A DNA stretch of 8,089 bases. It comes from an uncultured Oscillibacter sp. Lineage in GTDB: Bacteria; Bacillota; Clostridia; Oscillospirales; Oscillospiraceae. The DNA is taken from positions 1-8,089 of the forward strand of contig CAMNAE010000060.1 in NCBI GenBank assembly GCA_946530565.1. Direction: 5' to 3'. Position 1 is the first letter of the stretch. Every line of letters begins with the position of its first letter. The position numbers were made by a program, and so were the translations under genes. Positions 1-5,282 of the stretch are shown here, in pieces. The notes beneath the pieces are model-generated. The model was given only the letters and a program-made list of their open reading frames with translations. It had not been told where the DNA came from and did no database searches.

Positions 1-214
1 TCTTGTACATCGTATACAAGAGCTTGCGGTGCGAGGGCTTGAAGCCGTCGATCTCGGGGATCGCGCGCGAGACGATCACGCTCATCGCATAGGGCATGTA
101 GTTCGTCTCGAGCGTGTCGGTGATCGGCTGCTCAACGACCGCGGCCCGCAGGCCCATCACATTCGGGTTCCCCGCCTTGGGCTTGTTCTCTTCGCTTTTT
201 TTCTTTCTTGCCAC
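1..214 (-). CDS. Type IIA DNA topoisomerase subunit A (GyrA/ParC family), N-terminal fragment
   Basis: This is the first 71 codons of the DNA-cleaving subunit of a gyrase/topoisomerase IV-type enzyme; the rest, including the catalytic tyrosine, lies beyond the left edge. The start is GTG at 214-212, preceded by AAGGAGG at 222-228 with a 7-base spacer. After a lysine-rich, probably disordered tail (residues 2-13), residues 39-50 read [13 protein letters not shown], the hallmark N-terminal helix of GyrA/ParC. Residues 51-66 ([16 protein letters not shown]) match the family's ALPDVRDGLKPVHRRIL motif but are one residue shorter and carry SHRK for VHRR. It directly follows the B-subunit gene, with its ribosome binding site overlapping that gene's stop codon, so the two are almost certainly co-transcribed and translationally coupled. 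The family call is firm. Whether the enzyme acts as gyrase, topoisomerase IV or a third paralogue cannot be settled without the C-terminal domain. Confidence 0.93.
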   Translation of the reverse strand, partial: MARKKKSEENKPKAGNPNVMGLRAAVVEQPITDTLETNYMPYAMSVIVSRAIPEIDGFKPSHRKLLYTMYK

Positions 215-221
215 GGGTATC

Positions 222-228
222 CCTCCTT
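222..228 (-). promoter_or_regulatory. Ribosome binding site of topoisomerase subunit A, overlapping the B-subunit stop codon
   Basis: On the minus strand the bases read AAGGAGG, 7 bases before the GTG start at 214. The upstream gene's TAA stop is at 229-227, so its last bases form the start of this site. It fixes the GTG start and suggests translational coupling, which would help keep the two subunits in balance. Confidence 0.8.
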
Positions 229-2221
229 ACGAGACGTCCACCATCTCAAGGTAGCGCCAGCCGTTGTCGGCGATGTGCTCCTTGCGGCCGGTCAGGTTGT
301 CGCCGAGCAGCAGGTCGAAGACCTCGGCTGTGCGCTCCACATCCTCGGGCATGACCCGGATCAATCGGCGCGTCTCCGGGTTCATCGTCGTGAGCCACAT
401 CATGTCGGGGTCGTTTTCGCCAAGGCCCTTCGAGCGGTCGACCTTGACCTTTTTGCCCTCGAGTTCTTTTAAGATATCCGCCTTTTCGCGGTCGGTGTAG
501 GCAAACCAGGTCTTCTCGCCGGAGGTGATCTCGAAGAGCGGCGTCTCTGCGATGTAGACGTAGCCCTCGCGGATCAGCGTCGGCGTGAGGCGGTAGAGCA
601 TCGTGAGCAGCAGCGTGCGGATCTGGAAGCCGTCGACGTCGGCATCGGTGCAGATGACAACCTTGCTCCAGCGGAAGTTCGCAAGGTCGAAGGCCGCCAT
701 GTTCTTCACATGGCGCGACTGCACCTCCACGCCGCAGCCGAGCACGCGGATGAGGTCCATGATGATGTCGCTTTTGAAAATGCGCGCATAGTCCGCCTTG
801 AGGCAGTTCAATATCTTGCCGCGGATCGGCATGACGCCCTGGTACTCCGCGTCGCGTGAGAGCTTGACCGAGCCGAGGGCCGAGTCGCCCTCCACGATGT
901 AGATCTCACGCTTCGAGACGTCCTTCGAGCGGCAGTCGACAAACTTCTGCACGCGGTCGGCGATCGAGATGTTCGCCGAGAGCTTGCTCTTGATGCTCAA
1001 TCGCGCCTTCTCCGCGCTCTCGCGCGAGCGCTTGTTCACGAGGATCTGGTCGGCTACGCGCCCGGCGTCGGCCGGGTTCTCGATAAACCAGACCTCCAGG
1101 CTCGCGCGAAGGAAGTCGGTCATGGCATCCTGCACGAACTTGTTCGTGATCGCCTTTTTCGTCTGGTTCTCATACGAGGTCTGCGTCGAGAAGTTGTTGC
1201 TCACCAGCACGAGGCAGTCCTCAATGTCGCTCCAGGCGATGCGCGCCTCGTCCTTGCGGTATTTGTTCTGCTGGCGGATATAGGCGTCGAAGGCCGAGAC
1301 GAAAGCTGAGCGGGTCGCCTTCTCCGGCGAGCCGCCGTGCTCTAAGTAGCTCGAGTTGTGGTAGTGTTCGATCACGTTGACGCGGTTCGAAAAGCAGCAC
1401 GCAACGCCCAGGCGCACGCGATATTCATCCTTGTCCGCGCGGTCGCGGCCGCTGCGCTCTGTCTGCCAGAAGACCGGGGCGGTCAGCGCGTCGGCCCCTG
1501 CGAGCTCGGCGACATAGTCAGTGATGCCGTTTTCGTACAGAAAGAGCGTCTCGTCAAACTTGCCCGGCGCGGTCTCAGTGCGCAGGATAAAGCGGATGCC
1601 CGCGTTCACGACCGCCTGCCGCTTCAATATGTCGGCATAGTACTCCTGCGGGATCGCGATGTCGGTGAAGACCTCAAGATCCGGGAGCCAGCGTGTCTTC
1701 GTGCCGGTCTTGCGGGCGCGGTTCTTCGCAAGCGGCTCTTTTTGCAGCTCGCCCACGATCTCGCCGCGCTCAAAGTGCAGATTGTACTCAAATCCGTCGC
1801 GCCAGACCGTCACGTCCATATAGCGCGAGGCGTACTGCGTGGCGCAGGCGCCAAGGCCGTTCAGGCCCAGGGAGTATTCGTAGTTGCTGCCGCTCGAGGC
1901 GTCGTACTTGCCGCCCGCGTAGAGCTCACAGTACACGAGCTCCCAGTTATAGCGCTGCTCGCGGGGGTTCCAGTCCACCGGGCAGCCGCGGCCCTCGTCC
2001 AGCACCTCGATGCTGTGGTCGAGATAGGCCGTGAGCGTGATCTGAGTGCCGTGGCCGTCGCGGGCCTCGTCGATCGAGTTGGAGAGGATCTCAAATACCG
2101 CGTGCTCGCAGCCCTCAAGCCCGTCGGAGCCGAAGATGACCCCCGGGCGCTTGCGCACGCGGTCCGCGCCCTTTAAGGCGGCGATGCTGGTATTGCCATA
2201 GTCGCGTTTGCTCTGTGCCAT
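227..2221 (-). CDS. Type IIA DNA topoisomerase subunit B (GyrB/ParE family), divergent
   Basis: This 664-residue protein is the ATPase and TOPRIM subunit that powers DNA strand passage with the A subunit encoded just downstream. Order of parts: GHKL ATPase fold with RPGVIFGS (25-32), FEILSNSIDEA (43-53, with the expected catalytic Glu44 and Mg-binding Asn48), DEGRG (75-79) and an ATP-lid region SLGLNGLG (117-124); transducer domain with the QTK loop at 353-355; TOPRIM domain with EGDSA (444-448), IRGKILN (466-472) and DADVDG (526-531); and SKGLGE (597-602) near the end. The size fits ParE and short GyrB proteins. Several normally fixed positions differ: the lid is SLGLNGLG instead of SGGLHGVG, and EGDSALGSVK replaces EGDSAGGSAK. 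The ATP and metal residues remain, so it is likely active. I chose the ATG at 2221 over an in-frame ATG at 2245 because AAAGGAGA lies just before it. It could be annotated gyrB or parE; I leave the symbol open. Confidence 0.95.
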   Translation of the reverse strand: MAQSKRDYGNTSIAALKGADRVRKRPGVIFGSDGLEGCEHAVFEILSNSIDEARDGHGTQITLTAYLDHSIEVLDEGRGCPVDWNPREQRYNWELVYCELYAGGKYDASSGSNYEYSLGLNGLGACATQYASRYMDVTVWRDGFEYNLHFERGEIVGELQKEPLAKNRARKTGTKTRWLPDLEVFTDIAIPQEYYADILKRQAVVNAGIRFILRTETAPGKFDETLFLYENGITDYVAELAGADALTAPVFWQTERSGRDRADKDEYRVRLGVACCFSNRVNVIEHYHNSSYLEHGGSPEKATRSAFVSAFDAYIRQQNKYRKDEARIAWSDIEDCLVLVSNNFSTQTSYENQTKKAITNKFVQDAMTDFLRASLEVWFIENPADAGRVADQILVNKRSRESAEKARLSIKSKLSANISIADRVQKFVDCRSKDVSKREIYIVEGDSALGSVKLSRDAEYQGVMPIRGKILNCLKADYARIFKSDIIMDLIRVLGCGVEVQSRHVKNMAAFDLANFRWSKVVICTDADVDGFQIRTLLLTMLYRLTPTLIREGYVYIAETPLFEITSGEKTWFAYTDREKADILKELEGKKVKVDRSKGLGENDPDMMWLTTMNPETRRLIRVMPEDVERTAEVFDLLLGDNLTGRKEHIADNGWRYLEMVDVS

Positions 2222-2226
2222 ATGCG

Positions 2227-2234
2227 TCTCCTTT
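2227..2234 (-). promoter_or_regulatory. Ribosome binding site deciding the topoisomerase B start
   Basis: The minus strand reads AAAGGAGA here, about 5-6 bases before the ATG at 2221. No comparable site precedes the in-frame ATG at 2245, which would add eight residues (MAFAKETH) and would place its start codon inside the inverted repeat at the likely transcript start. Confidence 0.75.
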
Positions 2235-2244
2235 GCAAAAGCCA

Positions 2245-2260
2245 TATCATTTCTATGATA
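2245..2260. repeat. Inverted repeat at the start site of the topoisomerase operon
   Basis: TATCAT and ATGATA, a perfect 6-base inverted repeat, flank a 4-base centre (TTCT). It touches the last base of the predicted -10 box (2260-2265) and covers the expected transcription start near 2253. That position would suit a repressor operator or a small 5' hairpin on the mRNA. It is short and AT-rich, so chance is a real alternative. Confidence 0.4.
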
Positions 2261-2288
2261 CTATACCATAATCCCCCGCACGGCGCAA
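2260..2288 (-). promoter_or_regulatory. Promoter of the topoisomerase B-A operon
   Basis: Reading the minus strand, TTGCGC (2288-2283) is followed after exactly 17 bases by TATAGT (2265-2260). A TG one base upstream of the -10 makes it an extended -10 element. This is a good vegetative sigma-A type promoter. The start site should fall near 2253, giving a leader of about 30 bases before the ATG at 2221. Confidence 0.75.
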
Positions 2289-2291
2289 GGC

Positions 2292-2339
2292 GGGAGGCGG
2301 AACAAAAAAGCAGCGCTTTGGAGGCCGCCCTCTTTTTTT
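2292..2339 (+). terminator. Rho-independent terminator-like hairpin with no protein gene upstream on its strand
   Basis: GGGAGGCGG (2292-2300) pairs with CCGCCCTC (2325-2332), leaving A2295 bulged and one G-U pair. An inner hairpin AAAGC-AGC-GCTTT (2307-2319) sits in the loop, and seven T residues follow (2333-2339). The T tract makes it directional for plus-strand transcription. The gene to its left is on the minus strand, so it would end either antisense transcripts leaving the topoisomerase gene or a short RNA begun in the shared promoter region. Confidence 0.55.
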
Positions 2340-2347
2340 CGAGCCGG

Positions 2348-2379
2348 TTCTGTTTTCAGTGCCCGTGATTGAAACAGAA
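2348..2379. repeat. Inverted repeat in the divergent intergenic region
   Basis: TTCTGTTT (2348-2355) and AAACAGAA (2372-2379) are a perfect 8-base inverted repeat around a 16-base centre. It may form a hairpin in an RNA from either strand or bind a dimeric regulator. No T run follows, so it is not a terminator by itself. Confidence 0.4.
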
Positions 2380-2435
2380 GGAATTGTTCTTTCCGACAAG
2401 GCTTAGACCTTTCGCCAAAATGCCGGTTTTTTTCG

Positions 2436-2463
2436 ACGCAAAACCGTTTTTGCGTACTTTTTT
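2436..2463 (+). terminator. Second plus-strand terminator-like hairpin in the intergenic region
   Basis: ACGCAAAA (2436-2443) and TTTTGCGT (2448-2455) form a perfect 8-base stem with a 4-base loop (CCGT). AC and then six T residues (2458-2463) follow. The stem is half A-T, so it is weaker than the hairpin at 6565-6601. An overlapping alternative pairing, CGGTTTT (2424-2430) with AAAACCG (2440-2446), would exclude this stem. Confidence 0.4.
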
Positions 2464-2487
2464 GCGGTCTTGCCGTTGACATAAATG

Positions 2488-2551
2488 TGTGGAAAACTCG
2501 GTGGAAAAAGTGGAAAGTCCTTGCATCAAGCCGTATTCCGGCGGTGGAAAG
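2488..2551. repeat. Cluster of four GTGGAAA repeats, DnaA-box-like on the minus strand
   Basis: Four same-orientation copies of GTGGAAA begin at 2489, 2501, 2510 and 2544. Read on the minus strand, the 9-base units are TTTTCCACA (2496-2488), TTTTCCACC (2508-2500), CTTTCCACT (2517-2509) and CTTTCCACC (2551-2543). The first differs by one base from the DnaA box TTATCCACA. The GTGG repeats also recall MraZ operators, but their 12, 9 and 34 base spacing is irregular for that family. Confidence 0.4.
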
Positions 2552-2699
2552 CTTCCGCTTGCCATGCCAAAAGCGAAACTTTTCAGCCGCAAAGAGGCGG
2601 AGGTCGTACCTTTTAGACAGTTTCAAATGCGTCTATCGGGCACTTTTCATCCGTCACGGACCATGCGCGGCAAAACCTGTGCTTTCCCCTCTTTCTCCC

Positions 2700-2728
2700 T
2701 TGCAAAACCGCTGATCTGCCCGTATAAT
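2700..2728 (+). promoter_or_regulatory. Promoter of the thiI-cinA-guaD operon
   Basis: TTGCAA (2700-2705), a 17-base spacer and a perfect TATAAT (2723-2728) make a strong vegetative promoter. Transcription should begin near 2735, leaving a leader of about 36 bases. That is too short for a riboswitch or T-box, so no thiamine-pyrophosphate (THI) element controls thiI from this promoter. Confidence 0.85.
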
Positions 2729-2770
2729 AAAACATCAACAGAAATCTTTAAACCAGTTTGGAGGATCACT

Positions 2771-3970
2771 ATGCAGCAAACCGAACTCTTTTTGTTAAAA
2801 CTCGGCGAGGTCGTGCTCAAGGGCTTGAACCGGCACTTTTTTGAAGAACGGCTCATGAACAACGTGCGCCGGCGGCTCCGGCAGTGCGGCGGGCGCTATC
2901 ATCTCGAGCTGCGCCAGAGCACGATCTACGTGGAGCCGATGAACGAGGACTGCGATCTGGAAGCCGCGTACGCGGCCTGCCGGCAGGTCTTCGGCGTCGT
3001 CGCAGTCGTGCGGGCGCTCCCCTGCGAAAAGAGCGTGGATGCGATCGTCGCGACGGCGAAGCAGTATCTTGCGCCGTCCTTTGCCGCGGCGAAGAGCTTC
3101 AAGGTCGAGAGCAAGCGCGCGGACAAGACCTTCCCGATGACCTCGATCCAGCTCTCGCAGGCGGTCGGCGGCGCGCTCGCGTCGGCCTTCCCCGCCGTGA
3201 AGGTCGACGTGCATGAACCCGATCTCACCGTTCACGTTGAGATCCGCGAAAAGGCGGCCTATGTCCACGGCCCCGCGCTCCCCGGTGCGGGCGGGCTCCC
3301 GGTCGGCACCGGCGGCAGAGCCGTCAGCCTTCTTTCCGGCGGCCTCGACTCCCCGGTCGCGAGCTGGATGATCGCGCGGCGCGGCGTGGAGCTTGAGATG
3401 GTCCACTTCGTCTCCCCGCCCTACACCTCTCAGCAGGCGCAGGACAAGGTGATCGAGCTTGCGCGGCTCCTGACGCCCTACACCGGGCGGCTGATCGTGC
3501 ATGTGATCCCCTTCACGCGCATTCAGGAGGCGATCCGCCGCGCCTGTCCCGAGGAGTATTTTACACTGATCATGCGCCGCTTCATGATGCGCCTTGCCGC
3601 GGCCGTCGCCCGGCGGGCGAATGCCGGCGCACTCGTGACCGGCGAGTCGCTCGGCCAGGTGGCCAGCCAGACGCTCTGGGCGCTCGGTGTCACCGACCCG
3701 GTGGCCGACATGCCGGTCCTGCGTCCGCTGATCGGCACCGACAAGGTCGAGATCATCCGTCTCGCCCACGAGATCGGCACCTATGATACCTCGATCCTGC
3801 CCTACGAGGACTGCTGCACGGTCTTCACGCCGCGCCACCCGGCGACACACCCGGAGCTGAAGGCAGTCGAGGAGGCCGAGGCCGCGCTCGACGTGGAGGC
3901 GCTCATGGAAGAGGCGCTCGCGGGCGAGACCTGGATCCGCGTCAAAAACGGTGGAACGAACGAAACATAA
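2771..3970 (+). CDS. thiI: tRNA 4-thiouridine synthase / thiamine sulfur transferase ThiI
   Basis: This 399-residue protein adenylates uridine 8 of tRNA and replaces its oxygen with sulfur to make 4-thiouridine; in many bacteria it also supplies sulfur for the thiazole of thiamine. Parts in order: an N-terminal ferredoxin-like region beginning MQQTELFLLKLGEVVLKG; a THUMP RNA-binding domain at about 60-166; and a PP-loop pyrophosphatase domain with SGGLDSPVA (189-197), GESLGQVASQT (291-301) and EDCCTVFTP (346-354), which contains the conserved cysteine pair. It ends without a rhodanese domain, as usual for the roughly 400-residue Firmicutes form, so sulfur must come from a separate cysteine desulfurase. 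None is encoded beside it here, unlike the nifZ-thiI pair of Bacillus. The ATG at 2771 is chosen because GGAGGA (2760-2765) lies 5 bases before it and a strong promoter lies at 2700-2728. The open frame extends upstream to 2489, but that part resembles nothing. Confidence 0.96.
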   Translation: MQQTELFLLKLGEVVLKGLNRHFFEERLMNNVRRRLRQCGGRYHLELRQSTIYVEPMNEDCDLEAAYAACRQVFGVVAVVRALPCEKSVDAIVATAKQYLAPSFAAAKSFKVESKRADKTFPMTSIQLSQAVGGALASAFPAVKVDVHEPDLTVHVEIREKAAYVHGPALPGAGGLPVGTGGRAVSLLSGGLDSPVASWMIARRGVELEMVHFVSPPYTSQQAQDKVIELARLLTPYTGRLIVHVIPFTRIQEAIRRACPEEYFTLIMRRFMMRLAAAVARRANAGALVTGESLGQVASQTLWALGVTDPVADMPVLRPLIGTDKVEIIRLAHEIGTYDTSILPYEDCCTVFTPRHPATHPELKAVEEAEAALDVEALMEEALAGETWIRVKNGGTNET

Positions 3971-3989
3971 ACAGAAGGAGGGCTCACAC

Positions 3990-5243
3990 ATGGCCCACAG
4001 CGCAGAGATCATCGCCGTCGGCACGGAGCTGCTGCTCGGCAATATCACGAATACGAACGCGACCATGCTCTCGCAGCAGCTCTCGGCGCTCGGCGTCGGC
4101 GTCTACTTCCACACGGTCGTCGGCGACAACCCCGGGCGGCTGCGCGACGCGCTTTTAATCGCGCGCACGCGCGCCGACATCATCATCACGACCGGCGGCC
4201 TCGGCCCGACCTACGATGATCTCACCAAGCAGGTCATCTGCGAGACCTTCGGCCAAAAGCTCGTGCTGCACGAGGATATTTTAAAGGACATCCGCCTTTT
4301 CTACGAGGGTGCGCTCCATGTACCGATGCCCGAGAACAACGCTCAGCAGGCCTATCTTCCCGAGCACTGCACGATCTTTGATAATCCCGTCGGCACGGCG
4401 CCGGGCTGCGCGTTTGAAGCAGGCGGCGTGCATGTATTGATGCTCCCCGGCCCGCCGCACGAGTGCCGCACGATGCTCGAGCGCTGCGTCGTGCCCTATC
4501 TGCGTGCGCTTTCAAAAGACGTGATCCTCTCGCACGACATCATGACCTTCGGCATGGGCGAGTCCTCGGTCGATATGCTTTTGCACGAGAAGATGGCGCA
4601 CATGGTGAACCCCTCGCTTGCGACCTACGCCAAGCCCAGTGAGGTGCGGCTGCGGGCGACCGCGAGCGCCGCGAGCGCCGCCGAGGCCGAGGCGCTTTTA
4701 AAGCCGGTCGTCGATGAGGTGACAGCGCTGCTCGGCGACATCGTCTACGGCATCGATGTCCCGAATCTTGAGACCGTCTGCCTCCGGCTGCTCTGCGAGA
4801 AGCATGCCCGCCTCGCGGCGGCCGAATACGCGACCGGCGGCGCGGTCGCGCAGAGGCTCGCCTCTTTGGAAGGAAGCGAAGCGGTCTTTGCCGGCGGCTG
4901 GGTCGCGATGGAGGGCGGCGTCCCCTTCCCGGGTCTTTCCGGTCTGAGCGCCCCCGCCTGCTCTGCCGCAGCCGTGATCGCTCAGGCAAAGGCCGCAAGG
5001 GAGGCCGCCGGCGCCGACTACGGCCTTGCCGTCTCCCCCGCCGCGCGTGAGGGCGACGGGAGCGGCGAGGAGAGCGGTGTCGTCTACATCGCGCTCGCCA
5101 CGCCCTCCGGCACGCGCTGCCGCCGTCTCGACCCTGGCCGCAGACGGCACGACCGCATCCGCGCGATGGCGGCAAACCACGCCTTCGACCTTGTGCGCCG
5201 GGTCCTGCTCGGCCTGTCCGTCCCCGACGAAACGCACACCTGA
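3990..5243 (+). CDS. cinA: CinA family protein with a degenerate C-terminal NMN-deamidase domain
   Basis: This 417-residue CinA-type protein begins at ATG 3990, 7 bases after AAGGAGGG (3975-3982) and 19 bases after the thiI stop; an earlier in-frame ATG at 3951 lies inside thiI. The N-terminal MoaB/MogA-like domain is well kept: VGTELLLGNITNTN (10-23), TTGGLGPTYDDLTK (67-80), NNAQQAYLP (116-124), GTAPG (135-139) and LPGPPHE (152-158). Related domains act as ADP-ribose or other nucleotide pyrophosphatases. The middle part TYAKPSEVRLRATA (212-225) is also typical. The C-terminal third is recognisable as the PncC domain, which normally deamidates nicotinamide mononucleotide, but its signatures are broken: ESCTGG is EYATGG (279-284), the usual GGVVAYSNEAK reads GGWVAMEGGVP (302-312), and GIAGPDGG is replaced by PAAREGDGSG (350-359). 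NMN deamidase activity is therefore doubtful, while a nucleotide hydrolase role remains plausible. The reading frame is intact. Confidence 0.93.
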   Translation: MAHSAEIIAVGTELLLGNITNTNATMLSQQLSALGVGVYFHTVVGDNPGRLRDALLIARTRADIIITTGGLGPTYDDLTKQVICETFGQKLVLHEDILKDIRLFYEGALHVPMPENNAQQAYLPEHCTIFDNPVGTAPGCAFEAGGVHVLMLPGPPHECRTMLERCVVPYLRALSKDVILSHDIMTFGMGESSVDMLLHEKMAHMVNPSLATYAKPSEVRLRATASAASAAEAEALLKPVVDEVTALLGDIVYGIDVPNLETVCLRLLCEKHARLAAAEYATGGAVAQRLASLEGSEAVFAGGWVAMEGGVPFPGLSGLSAPACSAAAVIAQAKAAREAAGADYGLAVSPAAREGDGSGEESGVVYIALATPSGTRCRRLDPGRRRHDRIRAMAANHAFDLVRRVLLGLSVPDETHT

Positions 5244-5282
5244 GCTATTCGCCGGACTGATCCGCAAAAGGAGGCTTTCCCC

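Larger units (their letters stand above)
2246..2770. other. Divergent intergenic region between the topoisomerase and thiI operons
   Basis: About 525 bp (about 550 from start codon to start codon) with no convincing protein gene. It is visibly richer in A and T than the flanking genes, with many A and T tracts. From left to right it contains the topoisomerase promoter, a plus-strand terminator-like hairpin (2292-2339), an 8-base inverted repeat (TTCTGTTT at 2348-2355, AAACAGAA at 2372-2379), a second hairpin followed by a T run (2436-2463), a GTGGAAA repeat cluster (2488-2551) and the thiI promoter (2700-2728). Between about 2552 and 2699 I see nothing specific. Open frames crossing it, including an in-frame GTG extension of thiI from 2489, have no family resemblance and appear to be chance. 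Confidence 0.7.

Noticed and set aside
1358..2176. Long plus-strand open frame (272 residues) inside the topoisomerase B gene
   Set aside because: It is antisense to a clear GyrB/ParE gene and is a by-product of GC-rich codon use, with low-complexity Ala/Val/Arg-rich sequence.
2476..2510. TTGACA at 2476-2481 as a plus-strand -35 box
   Set aside because: No acceptable -10 sequence occurs 15-19 bases downstream; that stretch reads ACTCGGTGG.
2261..2626. Minus-strand open frame of 121 residues in the intergenic region
   Set aside because: It would overlap the topoisomerase promoter, contains runs encoded by A/T tracts, and has no recognisable domain or convincing ribosome binding site.
2489..2770. 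In-frame upstream extension of thiI beginning at GTG 2489 (94 extra residues)
   Set aside because: The ATG at 2771 has its own GGAGGA site, and a strong promoter with TATAAT lies at 2700-2728, inside the extension. The extra residues show no ThiI similarity.
2246..2770. Replication origin, or a riboswitch/T-box leader for thiI
   Set aside because: The origin marker genes dnaA, dnaN and rpmH are not adjacent, and the repeats only loosely match DnaA boxes. The thiI leader from its identified promoter is about 36 bases, too short for a riboswitch.
2795..4066. Minus-strand open frame of 423 residues across thiI
   Set aside because: It is antisense to thiI, rich in Arg, Asp, His and Gly, and has no family pattern; this is typical of a GC-rich shadow frame.
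4540..5175. Arg/Ser-rich minus-strand frame that could look like a basic nucleic-acid-binding protein
   Set aside because: It lies wholly opposite the cinA coding frame, whose protein motifs are clear. The composition follows from GC-rich sequence read in the wrong frame.
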